A stretch of 64,000 nt of DNA from Linnemannia elongata (lineage: Eukaryota; Mortierellomycota; Mortierellomycetes; Mortierellales; Mortierellaceae). The notes beneath the pieces are model-generated. The model did no database searches and was not told where the DNA came from. It was given only the letters and a program-made list of their open reading frames with translations. Below, in pieces: positions 1 to 11,600 of the stretch. The DNA is taken from assembly GCA_036320915.1 (NCBI GenBank), contig JAXBDG010000024.1, positions 186,001-250,000 of the forward strand. The letters run 5' to 3'. Within the stretch, counting starts at the first letter, position 1. Each line of letters starts with the position of its first letter. A program made the position numbers and the translations under genes.

Positions 1-108
1 CTCCCACGAGCTTCTTTGCAACGCCTTTGCCAACAACCCCTCTTGTCAGTTCAGCATCACCCTTATTCGTCAGTCCTAACACGCCTGCTACATTCATTGC
101 TACTTTTC

Positions 109-1779
109 ATGATGGCCGATCAATCCTGGGCTTGTTCCATGTGTACACCAACACGAACCTTTGAGTCGTCTGATCAGCTTCGAACTCATGCTTTGAACTA
201 TCATGCGTCCTCTTTCACCGTCACCATCCACCCGAAGGCTGGTTCATCGGAACAGGTTACTGTCACGCAGAAGGAAGGTGCTTACCATTGTCCTTTCTGC
301 CGGGAAACATTCAAGACCAAAGGAGGATGCCGCAAACATCTGATCAACTCGACCTGTGCCACCGAAGAGCAAGACAACGACGATCCTGGCCAACAACCAC
401 CAGTCATTGCTATGCCCAGTGAACAGTGTCTTCCAGTCCCAAACACGATCGATTCAACATCTCTTATACGAGAGTACAACGATGCGATCTTGTACAGCTG
501 CAATCAAACACATGTCTCTGACGCGGAGAAACAACGGACATTGGCCATTGTCGATGCACTGGGATTAACACCTTTCGCCATCAAGGATTCTGACGGAGCT
601 GAACAAAATGGTCTGGCGCATACCTCGGTCGTTGCCAAGCTCTCCACTGGCCAAAGTCAAGTCGCTCCAAACATGCCATCACCCAAAAAAAGGAAGCATA
701 CCCGTGACGATACCTGTCCCAATTGCACTCCAACTCAGGCACCTGGATTAGAGTATGTGCTGTCGGCCTCGCCCTATGCAGCATCGATCCAAAGGCGAAA
801 GTACTTCGAAATCGACAATGGCGTATGCGAGCTCCTCAACTGAGACTGGGAATTTTCTCCCCACCTCCGCTTTGCCTGCTCAAAGATCCTTGCTGGATGC
901 CTCCTCCTCAACAACCAGAACGGCCAGGTCATCATAGTCAACACGGTTGAGACTTACGGCCGGACAAAACTAGTTGATGCCCATCGAGAGCCCTTCGTAG
1001 TACGCAAGGGTCAACCTGTGGCAAACTCTCTACCGCCGTCGATCAAAACGCCATACAAGAATGTATGGCCCACGACTGTTCCAGCACAGGACGGAGAACG
1101 ACTGATCATTGGCACATTGTCATTTGATGCTCTCATTACTTCCTCGCTTCGTTTGGACACAAGGATGAGCGCTTCTGTCGGTTGCTCCACGCCTTCATTT
1201 CTACTTTCCAGCACGAGCCACTCATTGGCAACTAGGATATACCTGGACCAGGAATCATTGGACGACGGTCTCCGGCTTGCCCATGGAAAAGACACATGGT
1301 GCGTCTCGAGCAGTAACATCATGTGGCAGCTGCGGCAAACGAAAACAAAGTTCCACGATCCTTCTACCTACTACCTTTGTCGTTCCAGCAGTCCATTTGC
1401 CAACAAGCACCCTTGCCAGCCATTCACAATCTTCACCTTGCTGGCGTATGATCAATCTCACAGCGGCGACGGAGTGGTATTATCGCGTCTCTTTCACACT
1501 ATCGCCAGCCGAGTCATCCAAGATGCGAGAGAAGCCGTGATCGACAGACAGATGGTCGAGGATCTTCGGGACCGATGCACTGATCAGACCAATGCGTCCA
1601 AGGGGCTGGACTTGATACTTGAACTTTTTTCTGGCACTCAAACCACTATCAAAATCCTTGGCAACCTACATCTCAACAATGCCCTGCAGACTCTGGCACC
1701 TCTCATATCCACATATATCTCAAAAGCCAATGCCTCCGTTGTGGCGTTTGTTGAGAAAGAGATCGCGCCAACACGTTAA
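109..1779 (+). pseudogene. C2H2 zinc-finger protein with internal TGA, paralogue of the gene at 20.4-22.0 kb
   Basis: Frame 1 is open from ATG 109 (a second ATG at 112) to TAA 1777-1779, about 556 codons, apart from one in-frame TGA at 841-843 (codon 245). Two zinc fingers are visible near the start: C9-x2-C12...H27-x4-H32, then CPFC...H...C of C2HC type. A basic patch (KKRKH) sits just before the middle. Beyond the TGA the frame continues with clear similarity to the protein at 20387-22003: VETYGR against VEVYGR, IIGTLSFDALIT against MIGTVRWNALIT, LFH, and NNALQTLAPLIS against NKNLTTLAGRIS. Aligning the two without splicing keeps the spacing around the TGA, which favours a nonsense mutation. 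A 63-nt in-frame intron (GT 823, AG 885) would also remove the stop, but it would delete residues that align with the paralogue. Zinc fingers suggest nucleic-acid binding; the C-terminal domain is not recognised. Confidence 0.7.
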
Positions 1780-2539
1780 TATATTTACATTCGGCATGAG
1801 CTTCGTACTCCACAATAATTAAATATCCTCTTCGTTATCCAGTCTTGCCTGCTTCAATCACTGTACTTTCAGCTACGATGTCTAGAATAAACCCGGAGTC
1901 ATGGCTTGCAAGAGATGTTGGAAATTATGTGCGGCATCTGGTCATGATGCAGTGAGGTTCCTGTTTCCAGTGATGTGTTGACAAAGCGAGGTTGGTAAAG
2001 GGGGGAGGAAGGAGGAGAATAAGGAAAGTAAGGAGGTAATAGGGAAACAATAACGATCATGCAGTCTAGGCTCTATGTTCTTTCCTAAACAAATTTCAGG
2101 TCTCCCTTGAAGCAAGTCTTGAAGGGTTCAGAAGATTGAGGTGATAAAGGTTGATCAACTTGCATCTGAACCACGATAATGACCAGATTCAACGATGTGG
2201 GTTACATTGGCAAAGTTTTCACAAGAGGGCGTGATCAGATCCACTTCCCAACTTTACTGATGTGGGCTTGCCTTACCCCTGCCATTCACACATTCGGTCA
2301 ACAGATACGGAATGTGCAACTGCAAAAGCTCTCTTTTTTTTTGTTTGTAAGAAATATATTGCGTCGTGGGATTGCGTGCAGTGAACTAATACTCCTCACC
2401 TACAGGAGTTACCACCATTCAAAAGATATGAAAAAACAGAAAGATAAGAAAATAAAATACAGGTTAGGTGGGGAAGTTGTTGTTGACAGGGAGGTGGTCG
2501 ACTGAGGGTGCAGGTTCATGCTCCTCGTTCTGGCGCTTC
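1780..2539. other. Intergenic, no gene seen
   Basis: AT-rich spacer with short T and A runs. Open frames here have no recognisable protein content. It separates the zinc-finger locus from the retroelement fragment. Confidence 0.6.
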
Positions 2540-2995
2540 TTCTCAGCCAACTGAGCGCGAACTTGGGTGATGGCCAAATCCACCGCGGCAAGGACCATGC
2601 GAGGTTCAAAGGGTTGATCCTCGCGGACAAAGGCATGGTGATACCTCCAGACGAAGGCAAGGATGGTGCCGATCAAGATGAAGACAGGGGTGTCAAAAAA
2701 GGGCTTGGCAGGGTCCGGGTCGGGGGAAAAGAGGCTGCAGATGAAGTCCGCGATCTAGGCTCGTTCCTCCGCATAATTCGACAGTGCGCCTTGCCACCTT
2801 CCAACTTTTTGGGGCAGCTGAAAGGGGGTGTTGGCTTGTCTCTAGACTCGTTCCGCAGATACGGCAAAGGGGTTCGACCATATCAGGAATGATGGAGCGA
2901 AGGTGAAGACCAGAGGGAAGTTTGTTGATCAAGAGCCGCCACCAGACATTACGCTCGTTGTTCGAGATCTTGTTCTTCCAGAAGGTAGCTGCCAC
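2540..2995 (-). mobile_element. LINE-type retrotransposon 3' fragment (zf-RVT region), copy 1
   Basis: Read on the minus strand, the first part encodes a segment typical of the zinc-binding region after the reverse transcriptase of non-LTR elements: FWKNKISNNERNVWWRLL, then INKLPSGLHLRSII, then CRICG. The frame is broken after this, and a second frame gives the usual element C-terminus (FVWRYHHAFVREDQPFEPRM followed by an Ala/Gln/Lys/Arg-rich helix). No polymerase or endonuclease part is present, so this is a dead 5'-truncated remnant. A homologous copy lies inverted at 6628-7050. Confidence 0.72.
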
Positions 2996-3068
2996 GTTTT
3001 GCCCTAGAACCGGTTCCTGGCCCCGGTTCCCAGTTTATGTCAAGTCTTGTTTCCGCCTATGTGACATT
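2993..3068 (+). repeat. 75-bp interspersed repeat, copy 1
   Basis: The segment around ccggttcccagttt, followed by tcttgtttc and cgcctatgtgacattg, recurs at 5743-5815 in the same orientation with scattered substitutions. It directly adjoins the LINE fragment and is probably part of the same mobile family. Confidence 0.6.
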
Positions 3069-3539
3069 GAACGCGCCTCCAGATTTGGAGACTCGAGTGT
3101 TGAAATGAAGGGCACGTGGAGGGATACTTAGGGGGAGGAGTGACAACACAAAGGGAGAAGGGGAACTGATGAGTGAGAGTTCTAAGAGGACGAGTGTGCG
3201 AAGAGTGAAAAGGAAGATGAATACCCAATACGAAGAGGACATTCGGGGGAAGTAGATATGTTTTAAAGGACGACTTTATGAAGGAAAGGGAGAAAGAAGT
3301 AAAGAACTGTCTAAGGCTAAGCTAGCTATCTTATAGAGAACCGGGAGCTAAAGATCATAGATCTTCTATGCTAAGAGTCACATCTGTGGTGTCAGAAAGG
3401 ATAGGAATGGTTGCTATTTGAGAGAGATGGGCTACCTAAGACAGATGGAAGTCGGCGTCGAAGCCGACCTACGGGATCCTAGCGAAAGCATCAAAGTGGT
3501 GGCTTAGGAATTGCCAAACACAGCATCGTCCCTGCATTT

Positions 3540-3860
3540 TCCATTCCTTAGATGTTGTCCCTTGATGCTATTTTTGACATTGTCCTTTGGTGCTGTCCCT
3601 TAAATCTCATGCCTTGATGTTGTCCCTTGATGTGATCCCTTGCTGTTGTCCTTCGGTGCGGCCCCTTGATACTGCCCTTAGTGTTGTCGCTTGCTGTTAT
3701 CTCCTTGTCCCTGCCTCCCTTTCTTTTTCCAGCGTCCCTTACTATTCATGCAAGCGTCCCTTGATCTGTTCTAGTTTTCCTAGACTTCTGCACTCTCTGG
3801 ATCTTGTTGCCTGCCTTATTGTCCCTCGATGTTATCTTTTGAACAAACTACAAAAAAAAA
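3540..3860 (+). repeat. CCTTGATG-rich degenerate repeat, array 1
   Basis: Roughly 300 bp built from variants of ttgtcccttgatgttg and ttgtcccttgatgctg, ending in an A-run at 3851-3870. The same motif dominates 52300-52610 and 58130-59980, and its complement (atcaaggg) is seen at 55990-56250. No coding potential. The rest of 3070-4180 holds nothing I can identify. Confidence 0.6.
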
Positions 3861-4184
3861 AAAAAAAAAAAAGTAAAAGGGGGCGAGAGAGGGTGCAGCC
3901 TTCAAAAAACCACAGCCGAAAACCTGTGGTTGCATACTTGAATTCACAAAGCACCCCTTGATCTCAATTATTGTGTTTGTGTTTGCAACATCCCACCTGT
4001 TGTGTTACGTGAATCCTCTCATTATAAACCATAGTTCCACCGAACAATGCAGAAAACATGTGGTTCCAGAGGTTACGTGCTTCGGAAGTTTAGAACTCTA
4101 GGTGCTCCAATAAAGGAAAAAGCAACTCCATGGCCAGGACGGAAGAGACACGGAGTCTTTCAATATTATTTTCACGGGCACAGG

Positions 4185-4192
4185 TATATAAA
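4185..4192 (+). promoter_or_regulatory. TATA box of the secreted protein gene
   Basis: The sequence tatataaa lies 177 bp before the ATG at 4369, in a GC-richer context (gggcacagg before, ggagccac after). This implies a 5' UTR of roughly 145 nt. Confidence 0.5.
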
Positions 4193-4368
4193 GGAGCCAC
4201 GACTTGCTACGTTACTGACATTAAAATATCAAGACCTTCCAACACATCCACCTCCCACTCCTCTCCGAAGAAAGAAGACGGTCCCATAGTCCGTCAAAAA
4301 GAGTTGTTGCAAAACCATTATCACAAAAATCCTCCATTCCGCAAGAACTTCCCACGCCGTTCGCCAAG

Positions 4369-5259
4369 ATGAAGATTTACTTCCCGATCCTGCTTGTCTG
4401 CTTCACGAGTCTCTGTCAGGCTCGTAGCGTTCCTCTGGCTCCTCATGAACCTGCACTCCATCGGCGCGAGGTGGATGAAGTCGGTTCTGTCTCTGATAGT
4501 GCGCAGGCTCTTAAAGACATTCTCGCTAAAGATCTGCAGGCGACTGCTGCGAAAGCCAACGGAGCGAAGTCCTACATGATTGATCAATCGAATAGCTGGA
4601 CCGTAGGCGCGAATGAGGACTGTCAGCCCGAGATTGGACCTCAGCAAACGTTCGGCGCCGCATTGATCTGTCAAGAAGAGGGGGGTGCAAACTGCAAACT
4701 CACCGCTGCCATCAAGAATACGGAATCATTCACTGACACGATGGGGTTCACGTCATCGTTCTCGGTCGAGGCCGGTGGCACCATTGGAGGCGCTGTCAAT
4801 GTCAAAGCGACCATGTCATCAAGCACCACCGAAACCTACGCGCACACCTATGGCCAAGAAACCTCGATTACCTACGAGTTCCCCGTTCCAATGGGGAAAA
4901 GATGCACACCGAGTCGTGTCTCCTACAGAATGAAATGCAAGGGTTCGTCTTGGCATGTCAATGGTGAGAGCGTCAAGACCGACTGCAGCAAACTCGAAAG
5001 CCCGATTGAGTTCTCAGACACGCTTAGGATCTTCAAGGGACCGGACGGTCACTTTTACTACGTCAACCATCGTGCGGACGGCACCAGCGAGCTTTATGAG
5101 ATGGTGACCAATGGTTATGCCCCCGAACGCTGTGAAGATGTGACGGATGGTGTGTGGGTGCGACAAATGGAGCTGCGCCGGTCCAAGGACACCGAAGAGC
5201 CGCTCTCATACACGGACGGCAAGTCCCTCAGCGCTATAGCTTGTATTTTTGCTGCTTGA
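4369..5259 (+). CDS. Secreted protein with aerolysin/ETX-like beta-hairpin segment
   Basis: Intronless, 296 aa. The N-terminus is a typical signal peptide (MKIYFPILLVCFTSLCQA) followed by a short pro-segment ending in a dibasic HRR site, as expected for Kex2 processing. The middle (about residues 118-185) is a long run of alternating small or polar residues: SFSVEAGGTIGGAVNVKA, then SSSTTETYAHTYGQETS, then a PVPMG turn. This is the pattern of the Ser/Thr-rich amphipathic hairpin and flanking strands in aerolysin-type beta-pore-forming proteins. Several cysteines (for example in EDCQPE, LICQEE and ANCKL) could form disulfides in the secreted form. Length and layout fit a single-domain pore-former or lectin-like relative, but the resemblance is one of pattern, not a confirmed hit. 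The gene stands between two inverted LINE fragments and has its own TATA box and AATAAA signal. It could also be a non-toxic secreted protein with the same fold. Confidence 0.72.
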   Translation: MKIYFPILLVCFTSLCQARSVPLAPHEPALHRREVDEVGSVSDSAQALKDILAKDLQATAAKANGAKSYMIDQSNSWTVGANEDCQPEIGPQQTFGAALICQEEGGANCKLTAAIKNTESFTDTMGFTSSFSVEAGGTIGGAVNVKATMSSSTTETYAHTYGQETSITYEFPVPMGKRCTPSRVSYRMKCKGSSWHVNGESVKTDCSKLESPIEFSDTLRIFKGPDGHFYYVNHRADGTSELYEMVTNGYAPERCEDVTDGVWVRQMELRRSKDTEEPLSYTDGKSLSAIACIFAA

Positions 5260-5423
5260 ACTCACGTTTGAAGTGTATCGTGAGAACAAAAGACAATCCC
5301 TCCTCCTCAATCTACAGTTCTTGTTCTTTGTATTCTTTTCATCTTCCCGTGAATTTTCCACAATTTTATTTTTTGTTTATTTTTGGCATTACCTCTCACT
5401 TCCATTTCCAGTTACAGAAGCGT

Positions 5424-5429
5424 AATAAA
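5424..5429 (+). terminator. Candidate polyadenylation signal
   Basis: AATAAA 165 nt after the stop codon of the secreted protein gene, followed by T-rich sequence. Confidence 0.4.
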
Positions 5430-5742
5430 CATCTTAATTCTGAGACGATTACAGGGCAGCTTTTTAACTAAGGACGACGATGGCCTTCGCCTCCCCCTTG
5501 ACTTTTTTTCCTCGATTCTATGACGCTTCACCCTATGCTTTTTATTTTTTTATATTTTTTTTGAATGATTCGTCCCTCAAGTGATCTGAATCGCTTCCAA
5601 GTCGGGACTGGTATTAAAGCTCGAGATTAAATAGTTTCATTTCGCCTACTCCTAAATCTCGGTTGCCTCTTCGGCCATCCCGACAACACCTTTTGAGAGT
5701 GTTTAAGCTTGTGGAACCATGAGTAATTGGGAAGAGATTTTC

Positions 5743-5815
5743 ATGTTTTGCCCCAGGACCGGCTCGTGACCCCGGTTCCCAGTTTGAGTCTTGTTTCTGC
5801 TTATGTGGTATTGTT
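5743..5815 (+). repeat. 75-bp interspersed repeat, copy 2
   Basis: Direct repeat of 2993-3068, sharing ttttgccc, ccggttcccagttt and tcttgtttc. It lies about 480 bp past the secreted protein gene, so the two copies bracket that gene. The interval 5816-6627 otherwise contains no gene I can support. Confidence 0.6.
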
Positions 5816-6627
5816 ACGTGACCTCCATTACCAACCAGAGTTTTACCACTAACCAACACGGCTCTGTTCTAGGGGCCGCGATGCAGAAGAACCGTCGAAT
5901 GGGAGAAACGACAGGGTATCACAGAGAGGCGGAAGCACAAACCCCCGGAGGAATGATTGAGGTCCCATTAGCAACAAATATATGGACGGAAATCACGAGC
6001 GAATGAAATGCGAGTGTGGGTGACTCCTGGCGAAGCGCGAGGACGGTCGATGCTATGGCGTCCAGAATGATACACATGCGATCGACCGCGTGGTGATCGT
6101 GGTCCTCCTAGGCCGGAGGCGAATGAATATTATGGAGAGGAGAGGAGTGATGACAGTCAAGTAGTTTGAGATGGAAGATACCTCGTTCCCTCTTGAATGA
6201 TCCCCGAAGGGCAGACAAGGGTCATCCCGCGCAGGCGCGCCTCGTGCAGAATAGATTGTGTTTTCTCGGTTTTTTGTAATACACTTTATCTATTCTACTT
6301 TACTATTGCGACGTAGAAACTGGGCTCGCATGAGCTACACTTAGACTTCCGTTTTCTGATTAAACCTTGACGTTCAAAAAAAACCACAAAAAAACAGAAG
6401 TCACTTCAAGATTCGCCCAGCCCTGAGACGAGACTTGGACAACGATGGACCTCTAGACCTGGTAGACGATCTAGCGGAACGCATAAACGAGATCGCTATA
6501 AACAAGTCTGAGGCGCCTTCGAGCCAGCCAATATTCGTGCGTTTCGACAGGTAATGTTCTACAAGTCTAACCGCCCCCCAACCCCAGCACCACATCACCC
6601 ACCCACCACTCACTGCGGCCTTTTGAT

Positions 6628-7050
6628 CAGCGTTCTGTAAGAACAAGATCCCGCACAATGCGCGCAATGTCTGGTGGCGGCTCCTGATCAACAAACTTCC
6701 CTCTGGTATTCACCTTCACTCTATCATTCCCGACATAGTCGAGCCCTCCACTGTGTCTGTGGAACGAGTCTAGGGACAAAACCAGCACCTGGTTTTCAGC
6801 TGTCTCAAAGGTTGGAAGTATAGCAAAACGCACCGTTGAAGTACGTGGAGGAACGAGCCTGAGCCGCGGACTTCATCTGCAGCCTCTTTTTCCCTGACAT
6901 GGACCCTGTCAAGCCCCTTTATGACATCCCCAACTTCAACTTGATCGGTACGCGAGGATGAACCCTTTGGACTTCGCATGGTCGTTGCCGCGGTTAGGCC
7001 ATCACCCAAGTTCTCACTCAGTTGATCAAGAAGTAGCGCCAGGGCGAGGA
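6628..7050 (+). mobile_element. LINE-type retrotransposon 3' fragment, copy 2
   Basis: Homologous to the minus-strand fragment at 2540-2995 but on the plus strand. It shares gtctggtggcggctcctgat, caacaaacttccctctgg, and gcggacttcatctgcagcct. It carries extra frame breaks, an in-frame stop soon after the VWWRLLINKLPSG segment, and an internal deletion of about 40 bp relative to copy 1. It is clearly non-functional. Confidence 0.7.
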
Positions 7051-7309
7051 GCGTCAGCCCCCACTCTCAGTCGAGTCGCCATACACCGGTTATCCCTACA
7101 AGAGCATGCACGAGAGGCAAAACTTTTATTCGCTGCTGTTTCGACTCAATGAAAGACAGCCTATTTTGTTTTGTCCCACCATGCCCTCGAATTTTTTGTC
7201 AGTTCCCTTGAAATTTTCTTTGTGCGTGATCGATTTGCAGCTAGCTGCCAAAGAACTATACGCACCTGACAACAAAGCAAGAGTTGCACAACATGGCCCT
7301 GCAAAAGAA

Positions 7310-7372
7310 AACGCAAAGGCAAAGCAAAAGGCAAAGCAAAAAGAAAATCAAAAAGCAAAGCAAAAGCAGTAG
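7310..7372 (+). repeat. AAAGCA simple repeat
   Basis: Low-complexity run of aaagcaaaa units. It produces a Lys/Ala/Gln-rich frame that is not a gene. The surrounding spacer (7051-7749) shows nothing else. Confidence 0.6.
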
Positions 7373-7749
7373 CCGGTTGTAAATACATAGTATACACATG
7401 CAAACAATATATGTTCGAGGTAGTATTTCAAAGACAAAAGGTGTATCGATTCTTGCCATGCCTTCGAATATTTCTGATTTTTCTTTGCGCAATACCAATC
7501 AATGTCAACAAGTACTCCCAAGAAAAAAATGAGAGCGGCTAGGCGAAGTCACACACTTGCGGAATGAATGCAAGAGCCAAAATCTAATTTTTTTTTCTGT
7601 CTTGACATTATTCGCCCTCTCGCTGGGGTTCCTTCTGAGCTATCCCCTTTTATATCTCTTTTCTCATCAACGTTCATGACCCTTCCCTCCAACCCCAACC
7701 CATTTCTTCATTTTCTCTTCACTACCCCTTGTCCGTAAACAAACAGGAC

Positions 7750-8451
7750 ATGAGTAAAAATATGATCGCAAAGGAACACACGCAGTCTTTTCGGGTTTGT
7801 CGTACCCAGGACCAGTCCTCACCTTCGTCCTCATCTACCTCTGTTTCACCTCGTGTCCCCCGTCATAACGTCTTGAGCATCCACCCACAGTTGCCCACTT
7901 ACCACTCGATCAGTCAACACGATGATGGCAACAACATTCAACATGTCTACAAAGTCAAAGCTCGTTGTCTACAGGATCCCGTGACAGGTGTCCACCAAAC
8001 GTTTATCCTTTGGGACGATGTTCGAGTCTTGATCAAGGATGCTGAATATGCCCTGGATGTGGATGGATCCTTGATACCTTTCATAATCAATGATAACTGT
8101 GAGGAGTAAGCTCTCCCTTATCTTTTTCTTCAGATTATTTAATACAAAAAAAAGGGCCTTGTGAATATCCTGAACCTCGTCACTCGTCTAATATAGGGGT
8201 TTTTTTTCTCCTCTACCTCTCGTTGTTTGTGCTCTGCCAATCCTAGATTAATTCCTCGAAGAATTGTGTGTCATCCGGACAAGGTCTTGGAGGTAGTGGT
8301 GTCAACAGCAGCCCCACTTGGGGCCAGCGTCATCAATGACGCTGTAAACGACCAAAGACGATCGACCATTATAGAAGTAATGTTGGCCATTTTCTCAACT
8401 CCACTGATCTTCATCAGCTTTGCCTTGGCAGTCAGGATTATAAAGGGCTGA
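7750..8451 (+). CDS. Unrecognised protein with C-terminal transmembrane helix, one intron
   Basis: Modelled as exons 7750-8105 and 8247-8451, joined by a 141-nt intron (GTAAGC donor, CCTAG acceptor, ctaat branch-like motif). Splicing joins the two open frames exactly (INDNCEE to LIPRRIVCHPDKVLEVVV), giving about 186 aa. The start is the first ATG in frame (MSKNMIAKEH). The N-terminal 45 residues are Ser/Pro-rich and probably disordered. A compact domain follows (VYKVKARCLQDPVTGVHQTF, then ILWDDVRVLIKDAEYALDVD, then PRRIVCHPDKVLEVVVST). The last 25 residues contain a hydrophobic helix (MLAIFSTPLIFISFALAVRI) suitable for a tail anchor. No family is recognised. The 3' end converges on MLH3 with only 170 bp between the stop codons, and AATAAA lies at 8611. 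Confidence 0.7.
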
Positions 8452-8620
8452 GAGCAACTGCAACAGGATGCAGTCCCAGGATCAGGTGGCTCTATGTCGT
8501 CTGGGCGCCAGGAAAAACCCTGAGCAGAGTCCCGCCCTTGTTGCCATCATGACCAACCACGGCGTGTATTACAGTTGTACATAAGTGTTTATTAATGGTT
8601 GTGCATGAAAAATAAAGATG

Positions 8621-11600
8621 TTATTTCTCCCGCATCCACACATTCCAACGCTCAGCACCTGCTCGACTCATCTTCAACCCCTTCAGTCTTCCCCGTACCT
8701 GCTCACTATGTTGTCCATCATACTTCCACAATACAGGTCTGTCAGGTTCACCTCGTTGTGAACCTCCTTTCGGCATCTTCGGGGTACCAAACTCAAGTCG
8801 CTCCAAGATAGTTAACGGTACAATGCTAGGCCGTCCATGAGCGCACTGGAACGGAAATGAGCATTGAGACAACTGTTGCACAAGGTCCCGACATTGATCG
8901 ATAGAGAGCTCGTCATTAAACATGATCGCCCCTCGACACGCCTTCGAGTTCACAATGTCCAAGATCCCTCTCGGACAGCCTTGTATGCATCGCAGCCAAC
9001 TTGTTGTGTCTATATGAACAAAACGGTAAGAAAAACAAAGAATTGGTACTTTCGTTTTGAGCGGCGAGCACCTACATGCGTTTTGACCATGCGGACAAAA
9101 ATAAAACATCTAAAAGTCGTCAGACATACCTTGTTCAACGCCTGAGAACAGTCTCCGCGAGCGGTAACGACCTTCCTCAAACGAGCTGAGGGTATCCTTG
9201 ATCAAGTCCTGCGTTAAGGCACTGTCCACGACACACCTGTCTGCCACTATCCGGGGTAGCGACACCACACGACCTTGTCGATAGTCCGACTCGACATTGT
9301 GGCCTAGTCCTGTCATTGGCCGTGTCCTGACTCTGGGACAGCCACCTGCAGAAGTAGATCCAACATCGCCATCGTCCTGAGTGAAATGCTGCGACACCAT
9401 TACAGTCTCCGCCTCAGACCCGTCATCAAGTGAATGGTACGAGTCCTGCAGCGAGCTTTCTTCCAGCACAATTCCCCAACGGGAGAGCCACTCGGTTGCC
9501 TGTTCAGCCAAATGCCATTCCCTACGCGTCAATGTAATCGGCAGTCGCGGGATCATAGTCATGCTATCAAGTTGATGGGTGATAATCGTCGTTTCATAGT
9601 CGTCCTGCCTCTTGGCAGCCGAATGTGAGCAAGTGCACATTTCCTTCATCAGACTTTCGACCCGCACTCGCTCATCCGCAGCATGCTGGTCAATCACCAC
9701 CAACACCTTGTTGACCAATCCATGTTGGGTCGGTTCCTGCCGACACTCCGGGACCGCCATCGCTGCCGAAAAGGGCTCCATCGTGCAAAGAATAAACTTT
9801 CTGTCCAACTGAGAAATAACCTTGCATCTTTGTAGCCCCGCCTTGGAGAGCTGAAGGCTTTCTGCATCTAATCCCGCTTCTGACAAAGATCCAGCACTGA
9901 AAAATCGACTGATCCGCTTACCCATCGGCTCATGCTCACAGGGATCACTTGGTCCTGCAGAATCCAGACGCAGGGATTTTAAACAAGGAACTTGGATAGG
10001 GGCGGTTGGTAGGACCGGGTTGACCCATTTTCGGAGCGCATCTTGAGCCCAGATCCGAGATGTGCCAGTAGTAAAAGGTTTTGATCCAGAGGGCACCATA
10101 TGCGGCAACGAAGTTCTATAGAGTTAATACGACGTTGCGATAATATTTGTTAGTCACCACTTCATGTTGAGTGCAAGCGTGCACTTTCATCATGACTAGC
10201 CTTCGCAAAAACATACCGTGAGATAATAGAGCCCTCCGATGTGGATCGCGGTAGTAGGAGGCCTTGAGGTCCTCGTCGTGTGTATTCCACCTCATTCGAT
10301 ACGAAATCATCCTAATAGCGTGCATTGTCATCGGGACATTGTGTAAGTAACAAAGTAAAGCCCTGATGATATGCCCCATCTCAACGTAAGCACATTACTC
10401 ATGCGAAGTGCTACTTACGTCGAGCATGGAGGCCATCCAGTCTGCATCCAATTCAAATTCCAGGTCATCCTCTATATCAATCTCGCTCTGGTATGCCTCA
10501 CCAACTGCATTCTCGTATGTCTGGACCTGACGCGCTAGTCGCGATGCCCTTGAAGGCTGGGATTCTTTCACACGCGAAATGTAATCCAGAGGTGTAAATC
10601 CTGTCGGAGCATCCATAGATCTAGGTCCGTGTTGTTTTCTCTTCTTGGTTCCGCTCTGGTATCTGAGTGCTGTCGCTGCTGTCCGAGAGAGGAGATGATG
10701 TCTCTCCAAAAAGTCAATAATTGTGCTCCGTACCACCTGGAACGCCCTCTCCTCGTTCTAAATAAACGGCCACGATAGATACATATATATTAGGAGCCGA
10801 AACCAATAGTGCATGTTCGCAATAGAGAAAACAAGAGGCTTCCCCGGACATACCTCAAACTGGATGGTCACTTTGGAGGGATCAGCACACAGGTCATATT
10901 CACTGGTCGGGCAGGTCAGCATAAGGATAAAGATAGGGTGTCGCTCTCTGGACCGCCGAGCATCCTGCGCGTACACTAAACTATCAGCTGCGAAACTCGA
11001 TTGTTGAAACAGGTGCGTCACTAGCCTCTGCAGTTTTTCACAATGGACAGGTCGCTGGTTGAGAAAGATATACTGACACAGTCGATTGTAGTGTCCTTGT
11101 GTCGAAATGTATCCTGAAAAGGTGTAGATTGGGTCTTCTGCTGAAGACTTTACAAAGCTAAGGGAGGTCGATAGTGCCTGCCCAAGGATTGTAGTGATCC
11201 GATGAAGATGTGAGTCGACCTTGCGACATGTCATGATTTTGGCGTCCTTGGCCATGTCAATGAGTGTGAAAGAGATCCATGGAGTGACCAGTGCTAATGT
11301 CTCCACCATCCGTTTAGCTCTTTCCAGTTCTACTTCCAGCTTCGATGCCGATGCATCGGACCAATAGCGCTGCCTGACCGGGAACTATGAAACATAATAT
11401 GAGTAAGTTAGATGATTGCGGATCAAACTGTTAAATATGAACAACGAACTAACGGATAGTACGTCTACCTTGTAAAAGAGATCTCGAACAGAAATAGTGG
11501 TTCCATGAGTGAACCGAGGATATTTACTTGACGGACCGCAGAACAACTTGTCTCCGCCCTAGTAGGATATTTGCCACCATATATATTTAGAATTCGGGAA

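Noticed and set aside
9020..9130. Acceptor caag at about 9012 for MLH3 exon 9
   Set aside because: It leaves the wrong phase; the acceptor ending at 8980 keeps the frame and gives GCPRGILDIVNSKACRG as the family requires.
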